DNA of 64,000 bases, from NCBI GenBank assembly GCA_964634325.1, contig CAZWJF010000002.1, positions 62,001-126,000 on the forward strand, given 5' to 3'. Below, piece by piece: positions 41,700 through 50,054 of this stretch (the first letter of the stretch is position 1; the number at the start of each line of letters is the position of its first letter). This stretch comes from JAJXWB01 sp964634325 (GTDB lineage: Bacteria; Pseudomonadota; Alphaproteobacteria; Rhizobiales; Beijerinckiaceae). The translations under genes were made by a program, and so were the position numbers. The notes below the pieces were generated by a model. That model saw only the letters and a list, made by a program, of their open reading frames with translations, had not been told where the DNA came from and searched no databases.

Positions 41700-43682
41700 T
41701 CAGGCTGCGGTCGCGGCCGCGCCGCCGAGATAGGCTTCGATCACGCGCGGATTGGCCTGTACGTCAGCAGCCTTGCCCTCCGCGATCTTCTCGCCGAAAT
41801 CGAGCACGGTGATCGTGTCGCAGATGCTCATGACGACATCCATATGGTGTTCGATCAGAATGACCGTGATCCCGTGGTCGCGGATCTTGCGGATGATGCT
41901 GATCAGCTCCTTGATGTCGGGCGCTGTCAGGCCCGCGGCAGGCTCGTCGAGCAGCAAAAGCTTCGGGTCGAGCGCGAGCGCGCGGCCGATCTCGAGCAGC
42001 CGCTGCTTGCCATATGGAAGGTTGCGCGCTTCTTCGTTGGCGAGGTCCGCAAGGCCGACGAATTCGAGAATGGCGGCGGCGCGTTTGCGCGCAGCGGCTT
42101 CGTCGGCGTTTGCGCGCGGCAGCCCCAGCGCGATCTCGAAGATGCCGGAGCGGTAGGCGTGTTGCAGGCCGACGAGCACGTTCTCGGTCAGCGTCAACTC
42201 TCCGAACAACTGCACGTTCTGGAAGGTGCGCGCGACGCCGAGCGCGGCGATTTGAGGCGATTTGAGGCCTGCAAGACTGTGATTCTCGAATTTCACCTCG
42301 CCAGCGGTCGGCGTGTAGATGCCGGTCAGAACGTTCATCATCGTGCTCTTGCCCGAACCGTTCGGGCCGATCAGGCCGTGAATCGAGCCCGGCATGACGG
42401 AAAGATCGACGCCGCCGAGCGCCTTCAGGCCGCCGAACTGCATGATGACGCGGCCGACGTCGAGCAGCGGCCGATCCTTGGCGACGACCGGCGCGGCCAC
42501 GAAAGCGTCGCTCTCGGCGCCGCCTTTGGTCGACATCTGCTGACGACCGAACATCCCGGGCATGACCTGCGCGAAGATCGTCTTGAGAAAGCCGACGATT
42601 CCGTCGGGCAGATAGTAGACGACGAACAGGATCATCATGCCGAACAGCGTCAGCTTGTAGTCCGTGATCTTCTGCAGGAAGAGCGAGAAGATGAAGAAGG
42701 CCACGCACAACAGCACGGGCGTAATCACGCGCGATCTGCTTTCTGGATTGCGGATGGCGGCCGCGCCGCCGGAGACGACCGCGATGGCCGCTATGACGCC
42801 GGCGACAATTCGGAACAAGCTGATGTCGGCGAGCAAATTCGGGAGGTAGACGATGATCGCCGCGCCGATGATCGGACCCAGTCGCGATTTGCGTCCGCCC
42901 ATCGTCACAGCGAGAAGGAACAGAACCGACAATTCGAAAGAGAAATTGTTCGGCGCGATATATTGCTCCGAATAGGCGAAGAACACGCCGGCGAAGCCCG
43001 CGAAGGCGGCGCTCGTCACGAAAGCGATCACCTTGTGCCGATAGACCGAAACGCCCATGCAGTCGCAAGCGATCGGGCTGTCGCGCAACGCCTCGAAGGC
43101 GCGGCCGAAGCGCGACGCGAGAATGCGGTTGATGACCAGGATCACGCCGATCAGCGCGAGGCCGCTGATGATGAAGAATTGCGATTCCTTCATCCGTTTG
43201 GCCGACATGTCGAGAAAGGGCAGGATGTTGGAATAGTCGCGCCAGTCGAACAGTGCAGGCGTCGAGAACTTGACGCCCAGCGGACCGTTGGTCAGGGGCA
43301 CGATTTCGTTGATCAGGATCTGGATGATCGTGCCGAAGGCGAGCGTCACCATCGCAAGGTAGGGGCCGGTGACGCGCAGCGCCGGCAGCGCCAGCAGCGC
43401 GCCGAACGCGGCCGCGACAATCGGCGCGGCGATCAAGGAAGGCCAGAAACCGATATCGAAATGCATCGACAGAACGCCGGCGGTATAGGCGCCGATGCCG
43501 AACAGCGCGGCGTGGCCGATTGAGACTTCGCCCGTGTAGCCGAAGACGATGTCGAGCCCGAGGACGACGACGCCGAAGATGGCGATGGTCTGCAAGAGGT
43601 GCAGGTAATACGGGCTCGTCACCGCGAAGGGGACGACGAGAACCGCGACGACGCCGAGGAGAAGCGGAATGACATTGCGCAT
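41700..43682 (-). CDS. Fused LivM permease - LivG ATPase
   Basis: A 660-residue fusion. Residues 1 to about 340 are a LivM-type permease (about ten helices, including GLDIVFGYTGEVSIGHAALFGIGAY). A 60-residue linker follows (including GMFGRQQMSTKGGAES), and about 403-660 are a LivG ATPase: Walker A GPNGSGKST, the degenerate signature LPYGKQR typical of LivG, Walker B LLLLDEPAAGLTA, and IEHHMDVVM. The start at 43682 is 4 bases after the livH stop. The fusion fixes subunit stoichiometry; such fusions are known in rhizobia. The substrate class (amino acid, amide, urea or aromatic acid) is open. Confidence 0.92.
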   Translation of the reverse strand: MRNVIPLLLGVVAVLVVPFAVTSPYYLHLLQTIAIFGVVVLGLDIVFGYTGEVSIGHAALFGIGAYTAGVLSMHFDIGFWPSLIAAPIVAAAFGALLALPALRVTGPYLAMVTLAFGTIIQILINEIVPLTNGPLGVKFSTPALFDWRDYSNILPFLDMSAKRMKESQFFIISGLALIGVILVINRILASRFGRAFEALRDSPIACDCMGVSVYRHKVIAFVTSAAFAGFAGVFFAYSEQYIAPNNFSFELSVLFLLAVTMGGRKSRLGPIIGAAIIVYLPNLLADISLFRIVAGVIAAIAVVSGGAAAIRNPESRSRVITPVLLCVAFFIFSLFLQKITDYKLTLFGMMILFVVYYLPDGIVGFLKTIFAQVMPGMFGRQQMSTKGGAESDAFVAAPVVAKDRPLLDVGRVIMQFGGLKALGGVDLSVMPGSIHGLIGPNGSGKSTMMNVLTGIYTPTAGEVKFENHSLAGLKSPQIAALGVARTFQNVQLFGELTLTENVLVGLQHAYRSGIFEIALGLPRANADEAAARKRAAAILEFVGLADLANEEARNLPYGKQRLLEIGRALALDPKLLLLDEPAAGLTAPDIKELISIIRKIRDHGITVILIEHHMDVVMSICDTITVLDFGEKIAEGKAADVQANPRVIEAYLGGAAATAA

Positions 43683-43686
43683 CGGC

Positions 43687-44586
43687 TCAGACCTTCTTGA
43701 TCGCCGCCGCGCCAAACAGGCCGGAAGGCTTGAGCGACAGAACGAGAAGCAGGAGGACGAGACCCGGCACGTCCTTGTAGCCGGTCGAAATGTAGAAACC
43801 GGTCAGCGTCTCGACGATGCCGAGGATGAGTCCGCCGACGATTGCGCCGACGCCGGAGGACAGGCCGCCGATAATCGCGACAGCGAAAGCCTTCAGGCCA
43901 AGGACCGCGCCCATCGTGGCGCCGGTCAACGTCACCGGCGCGACGAGAACTCCGGCGAAGGCCGCCGACAGCGAGGACAGCGCATAGGAGAAGGTGATGA
44001 CCTGCGACGTGTTGATCCCCATCAGGCCGGCCGCGTCGCGGTCGTTGGCGGTCGCGACGACCGCCTTGCCGAAGATCGAGCGTCTATTGAAGATTTCGAC
44101 AGCCGCCATGAGGACCAGCGCTCCAGCGACGATCGCGATTTCCATCGGCTGTACGCGAACCGGCCCGATCTGCAACGCGGCTTCCGGCAGCGGGGAGGGA
44201 AATTTCAGAGGATCGCGTCCCCAGATATTTTCAGCGAGATTCTTGAAGATGATGCCGAGCGCGATGGTGGCCATGATCCAGCCCGCCTCGGATTTGATCC
44301 GGATCGCCTGACGCACGCCCAGCCATTCGACGAAGGCGCCCTGCGCGAGGCCGAAGGCCAGCACGACAGGCAGCATCAGCAGGTAGGCCCAGAACGTGCC
44401 GAGCGACTGGCCGATGAGGAAGTTGATCGTCGTCAGGCCGACGAGCGCCCCGAGCATCAGGGCTTCGCCCTGTCCGAAGTTCAGCGTCTTGGATGTCGCA
44501 AAGGTGAGTTGGTAGCCGAAGGCGATGACGGCGTAGATCATGCCGACGGAAACGCCGCTGACGATGAGTTGGGCGAAGATGTTCAT
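43687..44586 (-). CDS. livH: Branched-chain amino acid-type ABC transporter permease LivH
   Basis: A 299-residue inner-membrane permease with about eight helices. LIVSGVSVGMIYAVIAFGYQLTFATSKTLNFGQGEALMLG is the classic LivH N-terminus, and GVLVAPVTLTGATMGAVLGLKAFAVAIIGGLSSGVGAIVGG the conserved C-terminal half. It pairs with the LivM half of the fused subunit. It is separated from livK by a 92-base gap containing two perfect hairpins. Confidence 0.93.
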   Translation of the reverse strand: MNIFAQLIVSGVSVGMIYAVIAFGYQLTFATSKTLNFGQGEALMLGALVGLTTINFLIGQSLGTFWAYLLMLPVVLAFGLAQGAFVEWLGVRQAIRIKSEAGWIMATIALGIIFKNLAENIWGRDPLKFPSPLPEAALQIGPVRVQPMEIAIVAGALVLMAAVEIFNRRSIFGKAVVATANDRDAAGLMGINTSQVITFSYALSSLSAAFAGVLVAPVTLTGATMGAVLGLKAFAVAIIGGLSSGVGAIVGGLILGIVETLTGFYISTGYKDVPGLVLLLLVLSLKPSGLFGAAAIKKV

Positions 44587-44608
44587 GGCAAGCGTGCTCG
44601 CGTGGAAA

Positions 44609-44663
44609 CGCCGCGCCCCCTCGGGCGCGGCGCTCGTTTGAAGTCTGGGGCGTTCTGCGCCCC
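44609..44663. repeat. Two intercistronic hairpins between livK and livH
   Basis: The first has 10-bp arms CGCCGCGCCC / GGGCGCGGCG around CCTC (44609-44632). The second has 6-bp arms GGGGCG / CGCCCC around TTCTG (44647-44663). There is no clear U-tract, so partial attenuation or protection of the livK message is more likely than full termination. Confidence 0.65.
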
Positions 44664-44678
44664 GCCGACGGGCCCGGA

Positions 44679-45875
44679 TCAGCCTTTCGGCTTAACGCGC
44701 AGCGCCTTGTCGCCTTCCAGATCTTCCGGGTGCGCAGGCACGACGCGTCCGCCCTTGACGAGCCCCATGACCGGGATGTTCGCAGAGATCGCTTCGTGAT
44801 CGGCGGCGCTGAACGGCTTGTCGTAGGTCGTGACGACGCCTTCGATCTTGGTGTTGAGGTTTTCGAGCGCCTCGCGGACCTTGCGGCCATCGGTCGATCC
44901 CGCCTGCTTGATGGCGGCGGCGAGCAGATAAACGGAGTCGTAGCCTTGCGCAGCCGAGACCGGCGAAGGCATGCGATCGATGTTGTACTTCTTCTGGTAG
45001 GCTTCGATGAAGGCCTTGCGCTTGGGCGTCGTGGGCAGCTGGATGAAGGTCTGCGGCATGATCGCGCCGTCGCCGTTCGCGCCGGCCGTGTCGATGTAGC
45101 TCGCCATCGACAGCGTCCACGAGCCGATCAACGGAACCTTCCAGCCGAGCTTCGCCATGGCGTTGGCGATCTGCGCCAGCTCCGGACCGATCGCGTAGGT
45201 CAGGATGACGTCTGCGCCGGCTTCCTTGGCGCGCAGCACCTGCGCGGTCATGTCGGTGTCGCCGATGTTGAACTTCTCGGTCGCCACCGGCTTCACGCCG
45301 TCCTTATCGAGCGCCTTGATCAGATCGGCCTGGCCAAGCTGGCCGTAATTGGTCGAATCCGCGAGGATCGCCGGCTTCTTGAACCCCTGGCGCTTGATCG
45401 CCTCGTTGGCGATCATCGCGGACTGGATCGCGTCGGCGGCCGAGGTGCGGAAGATGTAATTGGGCGCCTTGAACTGGGTCGAGATGATTGTGCCCGTGGC
45501 GACGTTGTTGATGACCGGAATTTCCGCTTCCTGGTAGAAACGCTGCGAGGCGAGCGCGACGCCGGTGTTGATGTAGCCGACTGTGGCGGCCACTTGCTCC
45601 TTGTTGATCAACTCCTGCGCGATCTGCACGCCGAGTTCGTTCTTGGCTTCGTCGTCGCGCTCGATCAGCTGAATCTGCTTGCCGAGAACTCCGCCCGCCT
45701 TGTTGATTTCCTCGACGGCGAGCTTCACGCCGTCGCGCATCGAGACGCCCATCGAGGCGGAGCCGCCGGTGAACGGACCTGACAGGCCGATCTTGATGGA
45801 ATCGGCCGCGTAGGCCGACGCCGCAAACGCCGTCGAGGCGGCGAGCGCGATCGCAATTTGCTTGAGCTTCACCAT
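44679..45875 (-). CDS. ABC transporter substrate-binding protein, LivK-like
   Basis: Periplasmic type-I binding protein of 398 residues. Signal peptide VKLKQIAIALAASTAFAASAYA precedes the mature start ADSIKIGLSGPFTGGSASMG, the usual LivK/AmiC-like opening. KLAVEEINKAGGVLGKQIQLIERDDEAKNE and AAQGYDSVYLLAAAIKQAGSTDGRKVREAL are family blocks. The ATG at 45875 follows AAGGGAGAAA. The ligand is not determined; the fused permease and neighbouring alkylsulfatase do not settle it. Confidence 0.92.
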   Translation of the reverse strand: MVKLKQIAIALAASTAFAASAYAADSIKIGLSGPFTGGSASMGVSMRDGVKLAVEEINKAGGVLGKQIQLIERDDEAKNELGVQIAQELINKEQVAATVGYINTGVALASQRFYQEAEIPVINNVATGTIISTQFKAPNYIFRTSAADAIQSAMIANEAIKRQGFKKPAILADSTNYGQLGQADLIKALDKDGVKPVATEKFNIGDTDMTAQVLRAKEAGADVILTYAIGPELAQIANAMAKLGWKVPLIGSWTLSMASYIDTAGANGDGAIMPQTFIQLPTTPKRKAFIEAYQKKYNIDRMPSPVSAAQGYDSVYLLAAAIKQAGSTDGRKVREALENLNTKIEGVVTTYDKPFSAADHEAISANIPVMGLVKGGRVVPAHPEDLEGDKALRVKPKG

Positions 45876-45985
45876 TTTCTCCCTTGTCGCGCGGACGCCT
45901 GCCGCGTCTGCGATCTCTTGATTTTGGGCTTGCCGCCCTTCTCCGAAGGCCGCTATCTGGAGCGCCGTCGTCGCTCGCCTTCTAG

Positions 45986-46022
45986 CATGCATGATGGCGG
46001 TCGTCTTCACAGATATGCATAT
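45986..46022. promoter_or_regulatory. Two ATGCAT-centred palindromes upstream of livK and alkylsulfatase
   Basis: CATGCATG (45986-45993) and ATATGCATAT (46013-46022) are perfect palindromes whose centres are about 28 bases (just under three helical turns) apart. They lie in the divergent region between livK and the alkylsulfatase gene, which otherwise shows nothing gene-like in 294 bases. Possible regulator sites. Confidence 0.3.
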
Positions 46023-46169
46023 GTTGCAGTGCGGTAATTCGTGGCCGGCGTCGGGAGAGGCAGAATGCGCGCCGGTCGGCGTAAACGGGTCGATTCTCGG
46101 CAAGCCAGCGAGGCGTCGCGCCGGTATCGAATCGAGCGAATCCACGAGTCCGACGGCAGGGAGCGCATG

Positions 46170-48146
46170 ATGGACAGCAAGGCCGCACGCATTGGTTTCA
46201 TCGCGATCGCGAGCGCTCTGTTGGCGGCCTGCCAGCCGAGCGATACGGGAAAGCGCGCGCAGTCAGGCGGCGATGTGACGGCGAGCGCCGCGCAAACCAA
46301 CGCCGCGGTCGCCAGGACGCTCAATCTGGCGGACCCCGTCGATTTCGAGGAAGCGCGGCGCGGGCTGATCGCGACGCCGAAGGGGCAGGTCAAAAGCGAG
46401 GACGGCAAGGTCGTCTGGGATTTCGACGCGTTCTCCTTTGTGAAAGGCGACGCGCCGGCGACCGTCAATCCGAGCCTCTGGCGACAGGCGATCCTCAACA
46501 ATCAGGTCGGGTTGTTCAAGGTCGCCGACCGGATCTGGCAGTTGCGGGGGTTCGACCTCGCCAACATCACGCTGGTCGAAGGTCAGACGGGCTGGATCGT
46601 GATCGACACGCTGACCGCGCGCGAGACATCGGCGGCCGCCATGGCGTTCGCGCGCCAGCACCTCGGCGACAAGCCGGTGTCCGCTATCATTTTCACGCAC
46701 AGCCATATCGATCACTTCGGCGGCGCGCTCGGCGTCATTTCGGCCGAGGAGGCCAGGAGCCGCAACGTTCCGATCATCGCGCCCGTCGGCTTCATGGAGG
46801 AGGCGACGAGCGAAAACGTCCTGATGGGAACGGCCATGGGGCGGCGCTCGCTGTTCATGTACGGCGATCGCCTACCGCGCGATCCGAAGGGACTGGTCGA
46901 CACCGGTCTCGGCAAGGCCGTCGCCTACGGGCATGTCGGCATACTCGCGCCGACGCAGGTGGTCGACGGCGCTCGAAAAGAGATGGCCATCGACGGTCTA
47001 CGCTTCGTTTTCCATAACGTGCCAGGCAGCGAAGCGCCTTCTGAATTCGTGTTCGAGATACCGGAGCTGAAAGCCTTCGCGGGCGCGGAGATGATGAGCC
47101 ATACGCTCCACAATCTCTATACGCTGCGCGGCGCGAAGGTGCGGGATGCGCTGAAATGGGCCGACTATCTCGACGCGTCGCTCGCCTGGACGGAGAATTC
47201 GGAGGTCATCTTCACGCAGCATCACTGGCCGGTCTGGGGCCGCGACCGAATCCGCGAGTACATCGTGATGCAACGCGACTCCTTCAAATTCATCCACGAT
47301 CAAACGGTGCGCATGATGAACGCCGGGATGATCGGCCCGGAGATCGCCGACAAGATCGAGATGCCGAAAAGCCTGCGCGACTATCTGGGCGTGCATGGCT
47401 ATTACGGCTCGGTGCGGCACAATGCGCGGGCCGTCTATCAGTTCTATCTCGGCTGGTTCGACGCCAATCCGGCCAGCCTCGATGCGCTTCCGCCGGCCGA
47501 CGAAGCCAAACGCTATGTCGCGTTGCTCGGCGGCGTCGAAAAAGTCACGGCCGCCGCGCAGCAGGCGTTCGACGCCGGCGAGTTCCGCTGGGCGGCCGCG
47601 CTGCTGAAGCAGGCCGTGTACGCCGACCCGAACAACGCCGCCGCCAAGGAGCTCATGGCGCGAACCTTCGAGCAACTGGGCTACGTTGCGGAATCGGCGC
47701 CGTGGCGCAATTTTTACCTGACCGGCGCGCTGGAGTTGCGGCAGGGCGCGCCGGACAAGGGGCTTTCGCTCGCCGCGCTCGAGGAGATGCTTCAGCAAAC
47801 GCCGATCGAGAGATTCCTCGAGCGCATGGCCGCTTCGCTCGACGGCGCCAGCGCGGCGAATGTGAACTATCGCATCAATCTCGACTTCCCCGACGCCGGA
47901 GAAACCTATGCGCTCTGGATCGAGAACGCGGTCCTGCATTTCCGCAAGGGACCGCCCGATCCGAAGGCGAACGCGACGCTTACGCTGACCAAATCGTTCT
48001 TCATTCGCATGATGACCGGCCAGGCCGGAGCCGGCGCGCTGCTGGTGTCAAAGGACGCCAAGGTCGACGGCAGCATGATCGACCTTGGTCGATTCTTCCT
48101 GCTGTTCGAGAAGGCGAAAGGCAATTTCCCGATCGTGACGCGGTGA
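46170..48146 (+). CDS. Alkylsulfatase (SDS hydrolase family), lipoprotein
   Basis: Metallo-beta-lactamase-fold alkylsulfatase of 658 residues (SdsA1/BDS1 type) that releases sulfate from primary or secondary alkyl sulfates. The start MDSKAARIGFIAIASALLAAC has a lipobox with Cys21, so the enzyme is probably lipid-anchored in the periplasm. The zinc motif is THSHIDHFGG; further ligands lie in AEMMSHTLHNLY and FTQHHWPVW. Dimerisation helices follow (about residues 420-530), then a C-terminal SCP2-like domain ending KAKGNFPIV. An ATG 3 bases earlier is possible; 46170 has better SD spacing to AGGGAG. Confidence 0.9.
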   Translation: MDSKAARIGFIAIASALLAACQPSDTGKRAQSGGDVTASAAQTNAAVARTLNLADPVDFEEARRGLIATPKGQVKSEDGKVVWDFDAFSFVKGDAPATVNPSLWRQAILNNQVGLFKVADRIWQLRGFDLANITLVEGQTGWIVIDTLTARETSAAAMAFARQHLGDKPVSAIIFTHSHIDHFGGALGVISAEEARSRNVPIIAPVGFMEEATSENVLMGTAMGRRSLFMYGDRLPRDPKGLVDTGLGKAVAYGHVGILAPTQVVDGARKEMAIDGLRFVFHNVPGSEAPSEFVFEIPELKAFAGAEMMSHTLHNLYTLRGAKVRDALKWADYLDASLAWTENSEVIFTQHHWPVWGRDRIREYIVMQRDSFKFIHDQTVRMMNAGMIGPEIADKIEMPKSLRDYLGVHGYYGSVRHNARAVYQFYLGWFDANPASLDALPPADEAKRYVALLGGVEKVTAAAQQAFDAGEFRWAAALLKQAVYADPNNAAAKELMARTFEQLGYVAESAPWRNFYLTGALELRQGAPDKGLSLAALEEMLQQTPIERFLERMAASLDGASAANVNYRINLDFPDAGETYALWIENAVLHFRKGPPDPKANATLTLTKSFFIRMMTGQAGAGALLVSKDAKVDGSMIDLGRFFLLFEKAKGNFPIVTR

Positions 48147-48191
48147 CGCAAACACATGCGACCATAACGGCGGCATGCATGTCGCCGTCCG

Positions 48192-49472
48192 TTATGGCGC
48201 GCGGACGCCTTCGGGAATCGTGCGCGGCGCCTTGTTCAGCGTCTCGATGGCGAAGCCTGCGGCCGCCTTGTAGCCGGCCATGAAATCGGCGCGCTCCTTT
48301 GGCGGGATCACGTCGTCGATCTTGTCGAAGACGCCGCCGCAGCGTTCGTCGACCATGTTGAGCAGACCGAACGGACCTGCGCCGCGGTTGCGCAGGATGA
48401 CCTGCGAGATCGGACCGCAAAGCTTTTCGTCGTAGGCGGCGAGCGCTTGTTCGGTCACGCCGTGCGCGACCATGCAGGCGCCGAGCGTACGCGCGTCGAT
48501 GATCGCCTGGCTCGCGCCGTTGGAGCCGGTCGGATACATGGCGTGCGCGGCGTCGCCCATCAGCGCGACCGGCCCGTCGCGCCAGGTGGAGACGGGATCG
48601 CGGTCGATCATCGGGTTCTCGTAGGCGATCTCCGCTCCGCGCAGCAGCGCTGGCACATCGAGCCAGTCGTAAGTCCAACCGTCGAAATGATGTGCGAAAT
48701 CGGAGACGCCGACCTGGCGGAACCAGCCCGTCTGTTGCCAGCCTTCGGACGGGTCGAGCGTGATTTCCGCGATCCAGTTGATCATCGCAAGGCCGGTGTC
48801 CGGGTCGGGCCGCGAGATCGGATATATGACCATGCGGTGCCGATGGGTGCCGAGGCCGACGAAGGACGAGCCGGTGCGGATAGGTTTCGCCATGGTCACG
48901 CCGCGCCACATCAGCGCGCCGCCCCAATGGATCGGCGGCTGGTTCGGATGCATCTGTGCGCGGATGGCGGAATGGATGCCGTCGGCGCCGATCAAGAGCG
49001 CGCCGTTCGCTTCGCTCGTCGTCCCGTCTGCCTGTTCGATGATCGCCGCCACGCCATCGGCGGTCCTGCGATAAGCTGTCACGCGCGCCCCGAGCCTGAC
49101 CGCATCGCGCCCTGCGCGGGCGACGAAAGCGTCGAACAGCATCATATGGAACAGGCCGCGATGCACCGCGTATTGCGGCCATGCGTAACCGGCTTCGAGA
49201 CCACGCGGTTCGGAGTAGATGTCGTGGCCGTTGAGGCCGACCAGCGCCCATTCCCGGGCGGGCACGCCGGCCTTGTCGAGATCGTCGGCGCCGAAGCCGA
49301 GATCGTACAGCTCGCGGACGGCGTTCGGCTGCAAATTGATCCCGACGCCGAGCGGCTTCATCTCGCGCACCGATTCGTAGACGACGCAGGGGACGCCAAT
49401 CTGATGCAGCGTCAGCGCGGTCGTCAGTCCGCCGATGCCGCCGCCGGCGATGATCACGGGCCGTTTCGTCAT
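48192..49472 (-). CDS. FAD-dependent monooxygenase (aromatic hydroxylase type)
   Basis: Class A flavoprotein monooxygenase of 426 residues. The dinucleotide motif GGGIGGLTTALTLH is at the N-terminus, the DG-like motif is LLIGADGIHSAIR and the GD motif is VALMGDAAHAMYPTGSNGASQAIIDA. It resembles the salicylate/3-hydroxybenzoate hydroxylase-like proteins often annotated as flavin-dependent oxidoreductase. AGGGAGAGAAAC precedes the ATG. It is divergent from a RidA-family gene (116 bases). The substrate is unknown. Confidence 0.88.
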   Translation of the reverse strand: MTKRPVIIAGGGIGGLTTALTLHQIGVPCVVYESVREMKPLGVGINLQPNAVRELYDLGFGADDLDKAGVPAREWALVGLNGHDIYSEPRGLEAGYAWPQYAVHRGLFHMMLFDAFVARAGRDAVRLGARVTAYRRTADGVAAIIEQADGTTSEANGALLIGADGIHSAIRAQMHPNQPPIHWGGALMWRGVTMAKPIRTGSSFVGLGTHRHRMVIYPISRPDPDTGLAMINWIAEITLDPSEGWQQTGWFRQVGVSDFAHHFDGWTYDWLDVPALLRGAEIAYENPMIDRDPVSTWRDGPVALMGDAAHAMYPTGSNGASQAIIDARTLGACMVAHGVTEQALAAYDEKLCGPISQVILRNRGAGPFGLLNMVDERCGGVFDKIDDVIPPKERADFMAGYKAAAGFAIETLNKAPRTIPEGVRAP

Positions 49473-49588
49473 GTTTCTCTCCCTTGAAGCTGTCACTAGC
49501 CGCGCAACCTGCGATTCCGCAAGTAGGCGCTTTCGCCTCTGGACCGCGCAGCGCGTATGGCCGATCCTGCGGAAAACGGGAGAAACGG

Positions 49589-50050
49589 ATGAACGCTGAA
49601 AAGAAGATCGTCGAACTCGGTCTGAGGCTGCCGCCGCCGGCGGCGCCCGCCGGAAATTACGTTCCGTCCATGCGGGTCGGAGACCTGCTTTTCCTGTCCG
49701 GCGTCGGGCCGCACAAGCCCGATGGAACTTTCACCACCGGGATCGTCGGAAGCGATTTGTCGATCGAGGAGGGCTACAACGCCGCGCGCCAGTGCGGCCT
49801 CGTGCTGCTCGCCAATATGCGTGCGGCGCTCGGATCGCTCGACAAGGTCGCGCGCGTCGTCAAGGTGTTCGGCATGGTCCGTTGCGGCGCCGATTTCGGC
49901 AAGCAGCCGGAAGTGATCAATGGCTGCACGGATCTGTTCGTCGAGGTGTTCGGCGACGTCGGCCGCCCCGCGCGCTCTGCGGTTGGCATGATCGCGCTGC
50001 CGCGCGGCATTGCGGTGGAGATCGAGGCGATCGTTCAGATCGCCCCGTAA
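49589..50050 (+). CDS. RidA family protein (YjgF/YER057c-like)
   Basis: A 153-residue RidA-like protein of the longer bacterial subgroup. Features are LPPPAAPAGNYVPSMRVGDLLFLSG, EEGYNAARQCGLVLLANMRAALGSLDKVARVVKVFGMV and the C-terminal PRGIAVEIEAIVQI. Canonical RidA hydrolyses reactive enamine/imine intermediates using an Arg in a motif near ARSAVG; here RPARSAVGMIALP is present. Members of this subgroup often sit in catabolic operons and hydrolyse ring-derived imines or amides. Divergence from the flavin monooxygenase suggests a shared pathway. Confidence 0.87.
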   Translation: MNAEKKIVELGLRLPPPAAPAGNYVPSMRVGDLLFLSGVGPHKPDGTFTTGIVGSDLSIEEGYNAARQCGLVLLANMRAALGSLDKVARVVKVFGMVRCGADFGKQPEVINGCTDLFVEVFGDVGRPARSAVGMIALPRGIAVEIEAIVQIAP

Positions 50051-50054
50051 CGGA

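Noticed and set aside
41682..43523. A 613-codon frame antisense to the LivM-LivG gene
   Set aside because: It is low-complexity (Asp, Arg, His, Glu), lacks an SD and opposes a clear transporter gene.
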